From: Trichloromonas sp034002365
GTDB taxonomy: Bacteria > Desulfobacterota > Desulfuromonadia > Desulfuromonadales > Trichloromonadaceae
DNA length: 16,302 nt
NCBI GenBank assembly: GCA_034002365.1
Contig: JAVFAR010000066.1
Coordinates: 1-16,302 of the forward strand
Direction: 5' to 3'
This document shows positions 8,793 through 15,251 of the stretch, one piece after another; within the stretch, counting starts at the first letter, position 1, and every line of letters begins with the position of its first letter. Made by a program: the position numbers and the translations under genes. The notes beneath the pieces are model-generated. The model ran no database searches, was not told the origin of the DNA, and was given only the letters and a program-made list of their open reading frames with translations.

Positions 8793-8914
8793 GGGCTTCT
8801 CAAAAATGCCCAGATGCAAGGCGGACGAAATCCTGAGGAATAAGGCGTACCTGAAAGGGACGTCGTTGACGAGGGATGAGGACAACGCCGCAGATGGGTG
8901 TTTTTGAGAAGCCC
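8793..8914. repeat. 122-bp palindrome-ended repeat element (copy A)
   Basis: The element is bounded by a perfect 14-bp inverted repeat, GGGCTTCTCAAAAA (8793-8806) and its complement (8901-8914). It lies 13 bp after the stop of the upstream ATPase gene. Inside are the words CAGATGCAAGG (8811-8821), GGCGTA (8844-8849) and ACGCCGCAGATGGG (8885-8898). A second element at 13511-13632 has the same length and the same words at nearly the same offsets but different terminal arms. There is no meaningful open reading frame. It probably folds into a long imperfect hairpin in RNA or single-stranded DNA. Confidence 0.8.
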
Positions 8915-8924
8915 AGAACAAAAA

Positions 8925-8963
8925 GCGCCCCCCCGTCCAGCCATTTGCCGTACGGGGGGGCGC
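8925..8963 (-). terminator. Strong intrinsic terminator of the minus-strand membrane-protein gene
   Basis: A perfect 12-bp GC stem, GCGCCCCCCCGT (8925-8936) with its complement (8952-8963), encloses a 15-nt loop. On the minus strand the stem is followed by TTTTTG, the layout of a Rho-independent terminator for the gene at 9017-9550. On the plus strand it is followed by GATTAAA rather than a clean T-tract, so termination of the upstream ATPase transcript here is possible but weaker. Confidence 0.85.
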
Positions 8964-9016
8964 GATTAAACCGACTATTTAATCCGCCTCATTGAGCCTC
9001 GCCAAGAGGCCGAAGG

Positions 9017-9550
9017 TTACATTTGCGCCAACCGGCGATGACGTTCGATGGCGGCCCGTTCCTCGCGGACGGCGGCGCGGCAATGAATCAGGACGCCGAC
9101 ATACTCCAGGCTCAGCAGCAGCGCTCCGGCCGCGAAAACCGCCCAGAAATTCACCTCCAGCGCCCCCGCATAGAAATAAAACCCATAAAAACAGGACAGA
9201 TAGCCGAGCATCGACCAACCCCGATAACGCTCGCCACCGTCGACGATACGCGGCATGGCCAGGACCAGCGCCGAAAAACAGTAGATCACCAACGCCAGGC
9301 TGATCAACGAAACCGGCGGCGATGGACCGAACAGGTCGAACATTTTCGGCGAGATGAGCGCCGTCGACGCCGGCGCGGCAAAAACACCCGTGCTCACCAG
9401 TACAAACAGGGTCAAGCCCCAAAGGCCCTGGCGGGAACGGGCCTGCAGTTGGGCGATCCGCTCCCGGCATTGACCTTCAAGGCCCGCTACAAAGCTTTCC
9501 GTTGCGTTGAAATCCTGTAAACAGGCTGTCTCTTCCCCATGCATGGTCAT
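9017..9550 (-). CDS. Predicted four-helix inner-membrane protein, function unknown
   Basis: The 177-residue product does not match a family I recognise. It has a polar, partly helical N-terminus (about 1-42). Four hydrophobic segments follow (about 44-66, 80-98, 113-131 and 134-154), and then a basic, Arg-rich C-terminal helix on the cytoplasmic side by the positive-inside rule. There is no signal peptide. The minus-strand start ATG at 9550-9548 follows GGAGG by 4 nt, and the ATG two codons later (9544) has better spacing (10 nt), so either may be used. It is a single-gene unit ending in the terminator at 8925-8963. It diverges from the hdr operon and may share its control region. The coherent membrane pattern favours this frame over overlapping frames on both strands. 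Confidence 0.75.
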   Translation of the reverse strand: MTMHGEETACLQDFNATESFVAGLEGQCRERIAQLQARSRQGLWGLTLFVLVSTGVFAAPASTALISPKMFDLFGPSPPVSLISLALVIYCFSALVLAMPRIVDGGERYRGWSMLGYLSCFYGFYFYAGALEVNFWAVFAAGALLLSLEYVGVLIHCRAAVREERAAIERHRRLAQM

Positions 9551-9650
9551 CGCTCCTCCGGCTATCGTGCTTGAGTCGAAAATCCCCTAAAATAAAATTC
9601 CTCTTATTTTTCAAGTCGTTCGAGTTTCTTTTGGCGATTCATTAATGCAC

Positions 9651-9717
9651 GGACAGTGCCAAAGTCAAGTATAGCAAGGTCCGACAGTGTCGCGTTTTTT
9701 GGCGATTGTCTCAGACA
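9651..9717. promoter_or_regulatory. Cluster of GACA/TGTC palindromes, candidate operators
   Basis: Two perfect 11-bp palindromes occur: CGACA-G-TGTCG (9682-9692) and TGTCT-C-AGACA (9707-9717). A related imperfect site, GGACA-G-TGCCA, lies at 9651-9661. Their centres are 31 and 25 bp apart. They lie between divergent genes and about 120-180 bp upstream of the hdr promoter, on the side nearer the membrane-protein gene. Transcription factor binding is inferred from symmetry only, and I cannot name a regulator. Confidence 0.35.
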
Positions 9718-9834
9718 GCCCCGCGCAACGAAGCGCCCACAAATAAGTTCTCAGCCTACTCTACAACTACTCATGTTAAGAAAAAATTTACTTGAATTTA
9801 AAATTTCCACCAAATTACGTGAAGAAAATCTTAT

Positions 9835-9864
9835 TTGACAAAGAACTAAAACGGCGTTTATATA
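9835..9864 (+). promoter_or_regulatory. Near-consensus sigma70 promoter of the hdr operon
   Basis: A perfect TTGACA -35 box (9835-9840) is followed by TTATAT (9858-9863, 17-bp spacer) or TATATA (9859-9864, 18-bp spacer). Poly-A/T tracts occupy the 50 bp upstream. Transcription would begin near 9871, giving a 5' leader of about 90 nt before the hdrC ATG at 9963. This is the strongest promoter match in the window and suggests substantial basal expression. Confidence 0.7.
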
Positions 9865-9962
9865 CAAAAAAAGCCAAAAACCCTTGGCATAACAGAAAAG
9901 ATATAAATTTACCTTCGCCACCACCTGGAAAAACTTTTTTAGTTTTACTAAATAGGCACCCC

Positions 9963-10547
9963 ATGAAAAACTCCAAAATGACCCTTTCCGCCGAAACCAT
10001 GAATCTCGACTTCGTGCGCAAGGTGGAAAAGCTCTCCGGCAGCTCGGTGCTTCGCTGCTTCCAGTGCGGCAAATGTTCCGCCGGTTGCCCGATGCGCTCT
10101 TTCATGGAACATCCCCCCAACCGTATCGTCCGCCTGTTGCAGCTGGGGCAGTACGAGCGGGTACTGGCCGGGCGTTCCATCTGGTACTGCGCCTCCTGCG
10201 AGACCTGCACCGCCCGCTGTCCCAACAAGGTCGACCTGGCGGCGATCATGGACGCCCTGCGCAAATGCTCCTGGGATGCCAAGGGGGCGTCCAAGGAATC
10301 CCTGGTGCAGTTGGCCAACAAAATCTTCCTGGACAATATCCTCGCCTACGGCCGCCAGTACGAAATGCGCCTGGCGGCGGTCTTCAATCTGCAAAGCGGC
10401 AAGCTGCTCAAGGATTTCATGCTCGGGCCGAAGCTGATGAGCAAGGGCAAGCTCAAGATGTTTCATCAGAAAAACAAGAACATCAAGGAGATCGAGAGGA
10501 TCTTCCGGCGCATCGAAGAGCTGCGCGAGAAGGGAGAGGCGCCGTGA
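9963..10547 (+). CDS. hdrC: HdrC-like heterodisulfide reductase subunit C, 2x[4Fe-4S]
   Basis: HdrC is a small soluble iron-sulfur protein that passes electrons from HdrA to the catalytic HdrB. The 194-residue product has two classic [4Fe-4S] motifs, CFQCGKCSAGCP (C32, C35, C38, C42) and CASCETCTARCP (C76, C79, C82, C86). A helical, basic C-terminal half follows, and the length is typical. I chose the ATG at 9963. An in-frame extension to 9792 would add 57 low-complexity Lys-rich residues and would cover the promoter. The ribosome binding site is weak, just an AGG-like stretch 6-8 nt before the ATG. The stop overlaps the hdrB GTG start by 4 bp, which indicates coupled, equimolar synthesis. 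Confidence 0.93.
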   Translation: MKNSKMTLSAETMNLDFVRKVEKLSGSSVLRCFQCGKCSAGCPMRSFMEHPPNRIVRLLQLGQYERVLAGRSIWYCASCETCTARCPNKVDLAAIMDALRKCSWDAKGASKESLVQLANKIFLDNILAYGRQYEMRLAAVFNLQSGKLLKDFMLGPKLMSKGKLKMFHQKNKNIKEIERIFRRIEELREKGEAP

Positions 10548-11434
10548 CCCCGGGCAAGCCTGTGCTGAGTTATTCCTACTATCCCGGCTGCTCGCTGCAT
10601 GCCTCGGCCAAGGAATACGACGAGTCGACCCGGGAACTCTTCCGGGTGCTGAAAATCGGCCTGAAGGAAGTGCCGGACTGGTTCTGTTGCGGCGCCACCC
10701 CCGCCCACAATGTGGATGAGCTGCTCTCTTTGGCCCTCTGCGCCAAGAATCTCGTTCTCGCCGAGCAGGTCGAAGGGGACATGGCGGTGGCCTGCGCCTC
10801 CTGCTTTTCGCGATTGAAGACCGCCCAGCATCGACTGGGGGAGGATGAAGAAAAGCGCCGTCAGGTCGAATACGCCATCGACGGCACGTTCGACAAGAGC
10901 AAACCGGTCAAACATCTGCTGGAGATTCTCGCCAAGGATTTCGGCTTGGAGCAACTGGCGGCGGCGGCGAAGAAACCGCTGGCCGGATTGAAAGTGGCCT
11001 GCTACTACGGCTGCCTGCTCACCCGTCCGCCGGAAGTGCCGGAACTCGATTGCGTCGAAGCACCGACGATCATGGAGCGGGTCATCGCCGCCGTCGGCGC
11101 CGAGCCGGTAAACTGGAGCCATCGCCTGGAGTGCTGCGGCGCCAATTTCACCCTGTCGCGTCCCGGCGTGGTCATCAAGCTTTCCGGCGACATCCTCGCC
11201 TCGGCCCGGGAGGCGGGGGCGGACTGCGTCATGGTCGCCTGCCCCCTCTGTCACGGCAACCTCGACATCCGCCAGCAGGAGATCGAAGAAGCCACCGGCC
11301 GGCGCTTCGCCATGCCGATCTTCTACATGACCCAGCTGCTCGGTCTGGCCGCCGGAGTTCCGGCCACCCGCCTCGGCCTCGACAGCATGATCGTCGACCC
11401 GCTGCCGCTGCTGAAGAAAAAGAACTTATTTTAG
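10544..11434 (+). CDS. hdrB: HdrB-like heterodisulfide reductase subunit B with two CCG domains
   Basis: In methanogens HdrB binds two non-cubane [4Fe-4S] clusters and reduces the CoM-CoB disulfide. In bacteria the substrate of homologues is usually unknown. The 296-residue product has two full CCG domains. The first runs YPGCSLH, WFCCGAT, then CASC. The second runs CYYGCLL, LECCGAN, then CPLC. All the cysteines of both CX31-39CCX35-36CXXC motifs appear present, so an active cluster pair is expected. Translation begins at GTG 10544, overlapping the hdrC stop (GTGA), with GGGAGAGG (10532-10539) upstream. Other CCG proteins such as succinate or glycolate oxidoreductase subunits are less likely given hdrC and hdrA on either side. 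Confidence 0.93.
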   Translation: MTPGKPVLSYSYYPGCSLHASAKEYDESTRELFRVLKIGLKEVPDWFCCGATPAHNVDELLSLALCAKNLVLAEQVEGDMAVACASCFSRLKTAQHRLGEDEEKRRQVEYAIDGTFDKSKPVKHLLEILAKDFGLEQLAAAAKKPLAGLKVACYYGCLLTRPPEVPELDCVEAPTIMERVIAAVGAEPVNWSHRLECCGANFTLSRPGVVIKLSGDILASAREAGADCVMVACPLCHGNLDIRQQEIEEATGRRFAMPIFYMTQLLGLAAGVPATRLGLDSMIVDPLPLLKKKNLF

Positions 11435-11435
11435 A

Positions 11436-11501
11436 AGGCTGAAGTCCGAAGACTGAAGGGAGAATCTATCGACTTTTCCTTCAGTCTTCAGCCTTCAGCC
11501 T
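11436..11501. repeat. Heptad-armed hairpin between hdrB and hdrA
   Basis: Two 24-nt arms (11436-11459 and 11478-11501) are complementary at 22 of 24 positions around an 18-nt loop. The left arm is built of 7-nt units: GGCTGAA, then GTCCGAA, then GACTGAA. The right arm carries TTCAGTC followed by TTCAGCC twice. It begins 1 nt after the hdrB stop and ends just before the hdrA ribosome binding site. It has no T-tract, so I read it as a repeat insertion or mRNA structure rather than a terminator. Confidence 0.8.
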
Positions 11502-11516
11502 CAAAAGGTTTTCCTT

Positions 11517-13514
11517 ATGTCCCGAATCGGCGTTTTTGTCTGCCATTGCGGCGAGAACATCTCTCGTACCGTCGACGTGGAACGGGTGGCCGAGGCGGCT
11601 CGCGGCCTCTTCGGCGTCGCTTACGCCACCGACTACAAGTACATGTGCTCCGACCCCGGTCAAAGCCTGCTGAAAAAGGCGGTGGTCGAGCACAACCTCG
11701 ATGGCGTTGTCGTCGCCGCCTGCTCCCCGCGCATGCACGAAAAGACCTTCCGCAAGGCGGTCCAGGCGACGGGGCTCAATCCCTACCTCTGCGAAATGGC
11801 CAACATCCGCGAGCACTGCTCCTGGGTCCATGAGGATCGGGAGGAGGCCACCGCCAAGGCCATCGCTATCGTCACCATGCTGGTGGAACGGGTCAAGCGC
11901 AACAAGAAGCTGGCGCCCATCGCCGTGCCGGTCACCAAACGCGCCCTGGTCATCGGCGGCGGCATCGCCGGCATCCAGGCGGCCCTCGATATCGCCGACT
12001 GCGGTCACCAGGTGGTGCTGGTGGAGCGGGAACCCTCCATCGGCGGGCACATGGCCCAGCTCTCCGAAACCTTCCCGACCCTCGACTGTTCCCAGTGCAT
12101 CATGACCCCGAAAATGGTCGACGTCGCCAATCACCCGAACATCACTCTGCACACCTATGCGGAAATCGAGCAGGTGGAAGGCTACATCGGCAACTTCTCG
12201 GTCAAGATCCGCAAGAAGGCGCGCTCGGTCGATATGGCCAAATGCACCGGCTGCGGCGTCTGCATGACCAAGTGCCCGCAGAAGAAGATCCCCAACAGCT
12301 TCGACCGCCACCTGGGGACGCGGCCGGCCATCTACGTCCCCTTCCCCCAGGCGGTGCCCAACACCCCGGTCATCGACCGGGAACACTGCACCTGGTTCCA
12401 GTCCGGCAAATGCGGGGTCTGCGCCAAGGTCTGCGGCCCCGGCGCCATCGACTACGCCCAAGAGGATGAATTCATCGTCGAGCCGGTCGGGGCCATCGTC
12501 GTCGCCACCGGCTTCAAGCTCTACGACATCAGCGAAAAGCCGAAAGGCTCGGCGATCAAGGGCTACGGCGAATTCGGCCACGGCAAGATTCCCGATGTCA
12601 TCGACGGCCTCACCTTCGAACGTCTGGCCTCGGCTTCCGGTCCCACCGGCGGGAAAATCCTCCGCCCCTCCGACGGCAAGGAGCCGAAGGCCGTGGTCTT
12701 TGTCCAGTGCGTCGGCTCCCGCGCGCGGGAGAAGGGGATTTCCTACTGCTCGAAAATCTGCTGCATGTACACCGCCAAGCACACCATGCTCTACAAACAC
12801 AAGGTGCATGACGGCCAGGCTTATGTCTTCTTCATGGATGCCCGCACCCCCGGCAAAGGCTACGACGAGTTCTGGCGGCGCTCCATTGAGGTGGAAGAAG
12901 CGGTCTACATCCGCGGCATGGTCAGCCGCCTTTACCAGAAGGGGGATAAGGTGGTGGTGATGGGGAGCGACATTTCCGTCGGCATCCAGGTGGAGATCGA
13001 GGCCGACCTGGTGGTGCTGGCGACGGCGGTGCAACCCCGCGAGGGGGCCGACCTGCTCGCCCAGAAACTGGGGATCTCCTACGACCAGTACCACTTCTAC
13101 TCCGAGGCCCACGCCAAGCTGCGGCCGGTGGAATGCGCCACCGCCGGCATCTACCTGGCCGGCGCCTGCCAGGGGCCGAAGGATATTCCGGATACCGTCA
13201 GCCAGGCCAGCGCGGCGGCGGCCAAGGTCATGACCCTCTTCGCCAAGGAGCAACTGGAGCGGGAGCCGATCGTCGCCACCGTCAACGAGCGCTTCTGCGT
13301 CGGCTGCCTCGCCTGCAAGAAGGTCTGCCCCTACGGCGCGGTGGAAGAAAAAGAAATCCGCGACCGCCAGGGCAATCTGCTCAAGGTGGTGGCCTGGGTC
13401 AACCCCGGCGTCTGCGGCGGCTGCGGCACCTGCCAGGCGACCTGCCCGTCGAAATCGGTGGAGCTGGACGGCTACACCGACGAACAGATCATGGCGCAGA
13501 TCGAAGCTCTGTGA
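11517..13514 (+). CDS. hdrA: HdrA-like flavin-based electron-bifurcating subunit
   Basis: HdrA carries the FAD that splits electron pairs between a high-potential branch (HdrBC) and low-potential ferredoxin. The 665-residue product is full length. The N-terminal domain starts with IGVFVCHCGENI, with further cysteines in YMCSDPGQ and AACSPRMHE. The FAD-binding GGGIAG is at 147-152. DCSQCIMTPKM is followed by an inserted ferredoxin-like domain with CTGCGVCMTKCP (243-254) and CTWF/CGVCAKVC from residue 291. The C-terminal 2x[4Fe-4S] ferredoxin has CVGCLACKKVCP (594-605) and CGGCGTCQATCP (633-644). This is methanogen-like HdrA architecture, without a fused MvhD domain, which is instead the next gene. 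AAGG (11505-11508) precedes the ATG. Confidence 0.95.
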   Translation: MSRIGVFVCHCGENISRTVDVERVAEAARGLFGVAYATDYKYMCSDPGQSLLKKAVVEHNLDGVVVAACSPRMHEKTFRKAVQATGLNPYLCEMANIREHCSWVHEDREEATAKAIAIVTMLVERVKRNKKLAPIAVPVTKRALVIGGGIAGIQAALDIADCGHQVVLVEREPSIGGHMAQLSETFPTLDCSQCIMTPKMVDVANHPNITLHTYAEIEQVEGYIGNFSVKIRKKARSVDMAKCTGCGVCMTKCPQKKIPNSFDRHLGTRPAIYVPFPQAVPNTPVIDREHCTWFQSGKCGVCAKVCGPGAIDYAQEDEFIVEPVGAIVVATGFKLYDISEKPKGSAIKGYGEFGHGKIPDVIDGLTFERLASASGPTGGKILRPSDGKEPKAVVFVQCVGSRAREKGISYCSKICCMYTAKHTMLYKHKVHDGQAYVFFMDARTPGKGYDEFWRRSIEVEEAVYIRGMVSRLYQKGDKVVVMGSDISVGIQVEIEADLVVLATAVQPREGADLLAQKLGISYDQYHFYSEAHAKLRPVECATAGIYLAGACQGPKDIPDTVSQASAAAAKVMTLFAKEQLEREPIVATVNERFCVGCLACKKVCPYGAVEEKEIRDRQGNLLKVVAWVNPGVCGGCGTCQATCPSKSVELDGYTDEQIMAQIEAL

Positions 13515-13632
13515 ACGAGCAGTTTTGCGCCAGCTCGGCGTCAGGCCGCGCGTCTCCTTGTGCGGCGTAGCGCTGCTACGCCTCCGCGTCACCGCCGACC
13601 ATCCTTGATCTGACGCAAAACTGCTCGTTCAC
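13511..13632. repeat. 122-bp palindrome-ended repeat element (copy B)
   Basis: A perfect 19-bp inverted repeat, GTGAACGAGCAGTTTTGCG (13511-13529) and its complement (13614-13632), bounds a 122-bp element that starts within the hdrA stop codon. The centre holds a perfect hairpin, GGCGTAGC-gct-GCTACGCC (13564-13582). Read on the minus strand it contains CAGATCAAGG, GGCGTA and ACGCCG at offsets matching copy A at 8793-8914. It ends 13 bp before the mvhD ATG, leaving room only for the ribosome binding site. There is no terminator T-tract. Confidence 0.82.
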
Positions 13633-13645
13633 AACAGAGGACCCC

Positions 13646-14149
13646 ATGCACACCGAAAAACAACACCACACCTTCGAACCGAAAATCGCCGCTTTTGTCT
13701 GCACCTGGTGCACCTACGCCGGGGCCGACCTGGCGGGGACCAGCCGCATGCAGTATCCGTCCAACGTGCGGGTGGTCAAGTTCCCCTGCACCGGCCGCAT
13801 CGACCCGGTCTTCATCCTGCGCGCCTTCCAGAAGGGGGCCGACGGGGTGCTGATTTCGGGCTGCCATCCCGGCGACTGCCACTACATGGCCGGCAATTTT
13901 CACGCCCGCCGCCGCTTCGCCGCCTTCCGCGCGCTGCTCGACTTCGTCGGCGTCGATCTCAACCGTATCCAATTTTCCTGGGTCTCGGCGGCGGAAGGGG
14001 GCAAATGGGTGGAAGTGGTGACCGAATTAACCGAACGGGTACGGGGAATGGGGCCAATGAAAGAGTTTCGGGAACTGGATATGGAAGAACACTGGTCGGC
14101 GCAAGTGAACACCCCGGAGTTGCAGGCGGCGTACAACGCCATCCCGTAG
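13646..14149 (+). CDS. mvhD: MvhD/FrhD-type [2Fe-2S] electron-transfer subunit
   Basis: MvhD links an electron-donating module (a hydrogenase in methanogens) to HdrA through a [2Fe-2S] cluster. The 167-residue product shows the family cysteines C19 and C22 (CTWCTYAGAD), C48 (CTGRID), and C73 and C78 (GCHPGDCHY). MvhD is commonly a small separate protein, as here, although it can be fused to HdrA in other organisms. AGAGG (13636-13640) lies 5 nt before the ATG. No hydrogenase large or small subunit is present in the window, so electrons probably reach MvhD from the following genes rather than from H2, which is an inference from context. The stop codon is overlapped by a GTAGGGGC-type hairpin. 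Confidence 0.92.
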   Translation: MHTEKQHHTFEPKIAAFVCTWCTYAGADLAGTSRMQYPSNVRVVKFPCTGRIDPVFILRAFQKGADGVLISGCHPGDCHYMAGNFHARRRFAAFRALLDFVGVDLNRIQFSWVSAAEGGKWVEVVTELTERVRGMGPMKEFRELDMEEHWSAQVNTPELQAAYNAIP

Positions 14150-14216
14150 GGGCAGGCCCCCGTGCCTGCCCGAAATCCGGAACCACACACAAAAAGGGCG
14201 AATACAAGATTCGCCC
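14146..14216. repeat. GTAGGGGC-type repeat: two consecutive hairpins after mvhD
   Basis: GTAGGGGC begins at 14146 and overlaps the mvhD stop codon. The first hairpin has 8-bp arms, GGGCAGGC (14150-14157) and its complement (14164-14171), around a 6-nt loop. A second perfect hairpin, GGGCGAAT-acaag-ATTCGCCC, lies at 14196-14216. The start resembles the element at 15184-15233. No T-tract follows either stem. The pair occupies most of the 85-bp gap to the next gene. Confidence 0.7.
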
Positions 14217-14234
14217 CGACCAAGGCCTGACGAA

Positions 14235-15182
14235 ATGAACCAAACCGCACAGAAAACCGATTCGGCCCCGCTGGTGGACGAAACCTATTACGCCGCCGTG
14301 ACCGAGGCGATCCGCGCCGAGGCGGCGCGGCTGCTGGTCGACGGCAGCGTCGCCGCCGTCATCGGCTACGTCGCCGGCCGTCGCGCCGGAACCGCCCTGC
14401 CGGCGGTCGTGACCACGCCGGAGCGGGCCGCCGAGCTGATCTTCTCCCCCGCCTGCCGCAACAACCTCAGCCTCTATCTGACCAAGGCCAAGCAGGATGC
14501 GGTGCCCAAGGGGAAACTGGCGATCGTCGTCAAGGGCTGCGACCTGCGCGCCCTGGCCGGGCTGCTGGGGGAATCGCAGGTCAAGCGGGAAAACCTCCAT
14601 ATCATCGGCATCGCCTGTGCCGGAGTCTTCGCCGCCAACGTCGACCAGGGATTGCCGCTGAATGCAGCGACCATCGCGAAAAAATGCCGGGAATGCACCG
14701 TGCGCCTGCCCGCCGAGGTCGACTTCACGGCGGGAACGCTGCCGACGCTGCCGCGACTCTCCCCCGTCGAGGCCGAGGAACTGGCCCGGCTGGAGGCCCT
14801 GACCCCGGCGGAGCGCTGGGCCTTCTGGAAGGAGCTGTTTTCCCGCTGTATCCGCTGCCTCGCCTGCCGTCAGGTCTGCCCTTTCTGTTTCTGCGCCCAA
14901 TGCCTCTGCGACCGCAATCGGCCGCAGACGGTGGAAAACTCGGTGCGCCCGGCGGGCAATCTGAGCTGGCACATCGTCCGCGCCATGCACCTGGCGGGGC
15001 GCTGCGCCGGCTGCGCCGAGTGTGAACGGGTCTGCCCCATGGACATCCCCCTGAACCTGCTCAACCGCAAGATGGCCAAGGAACTGAAAGAGCTTTACGA
15101 TTACGAGGCCGGGTTGACGCCCCAGGAAAAGGGGCCGCTGACCAGTTTCAAAGAAGACGACGACGAATCATTTATTAAATGA
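14235..15182 (+). CDS. FrhB/FdhB-like flavoprotein domain fused to 2x[4Fe-4S] ferredoxin
   Basis: The 315-residue product joins two modules. Residues 1-170 resemble the beta-subunit family of F420-dependent hydrogenase/formate dehydrogenase: VVKGCDLRAL at 98-107, VKRENLHIIGIACAG at 116-130, and the CREC pair at 151-154. Residues 200-275 are a dicluster ferredoxin. Cluster one uses C205, C208, C211 and C215, and cluster two uses C257, C260, C263 and C267. Four extra cysteines (C218, C220, C223, C225) follow cluster one, which is unusual for a plain ferredoxin. The C-terminus is acidic. The role inferred from context is electron exchange between MvhD-HdrA and a soluble carrier. Use of F420 is not implied. 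The ribosome binding site is modest (AAGG at 14222-14225, 9 nt before ATG). Confidence 0.82.
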   Translation: MNQTAQKTDSAPLVDETYYAAVTEAIRAEAARLLVDGSVAAVIGYVAGRRAGTALPAVVTTPERAAELIFSPACRNNLSLYLTKAKQDAVPKGKLAIVVKGCDLRALAGLLGESQVKRENLHIIGIACAGVFAANVDQGLPLNAATIAKKCRECTVRLPAEVDFTAGTLPTLPRLSPVEAEELARLEALTPAERWAFWKELFSRCIRCLACRQVCPFCFCAQCLCDRNRPQTVENSVRPAGNLSWHIVRAMHLAGRCAGCAECERVCPMDIPLNLLNRKMAKELKELYDYEAGLTPQEKGPLTSFKEDDDESFIK

Positions 15183-15183
15183 T

Positions 15184-15233
15184 GTAGGGGCGAGGCGGTG
15201 CCTCGCCCTGGGCGACCCATGGGTCGCCCCTAC
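15184..15233. repeat. 50-bp GTAGGGGC palindromic element
   Basis: The outer 10-bp arms GTAGGGGCGA (15184-15193) and TCGCCCCTAC (15224-15233) enclose two nested stem-loops. The first is GGCGAGGC/GCCTCGCC around ggt. The second is GGGCGACC/GGGTCGCCC around cat. It starts right after the stop at 15182 and ends 18 bp before the next ATG. The same GTAGGGGC opening occurs at 14146. I take it as a mobile-type or REP-like repeat; an upstream in-frame start (15198) for the next gene falls inside it and is probably an artefact. Confidence 0.75.
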
Positions 15234-15251
15234 CGCCGGGACGACACAATC

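Larger units (their letters stand above)
9551..9962. other. AT-rich divergent control region upstream of the hdr operon
   Basis: These 412 bp contain no convincing gene and are much more AT-rich than the rest of the window, especially 9760-9960. They hold a direct repeat of TTTTGGCGATT (9629-9639 and 9697-9707), a cluster of short palindromes (9651-9717), a strong promoter toward hdrC (9835-9864) and an AT-rich tract just upstream of it that could act as an UP element. Near hdrC the leader contains TTTAGT/ACTAAA (9938-9952), a small stem-loop a few bases before the start. Short open frames here lack ribosome binding sites. Confidence 0.6.

Noticed and set aside
6377..8944. An 855-codon minus-strand open frame opposite the ATPase gene
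   Set aside because: Same shadow effect. The plus strand has full Walker motifs and MshEN repeats, and the minus frame has no ribosome binding site or recognisable motif.
9656..9838. 60-codon open frame in the AT-rich region
   Set aside because: It has no ribosome binding site and no recognisable composition or motif, and it overlaps the promoter elements.
9792..9962. 57-residue N-terminal extension of hdrC
   Set aside because: The segment spans the promoter at 9835-9864, is Lys/Asn-rich and unlike HdrC, and has no ribosome binding site at 9792.
11481..13592. A 703-codon minus-strand open frame opposite hdrA
   Set aside because: hdrA is complete on the plus strand. The minus translation is Asp/Gly/Val/His-rich noise and its ends fall inside the repeat elements.
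13511..13632. Intrinsic terminator after hdrA
   Set aside because: The 19-bp arms are strong but are about 84 nt apart with no T-tract following, and mvhD starts 13 bp later.
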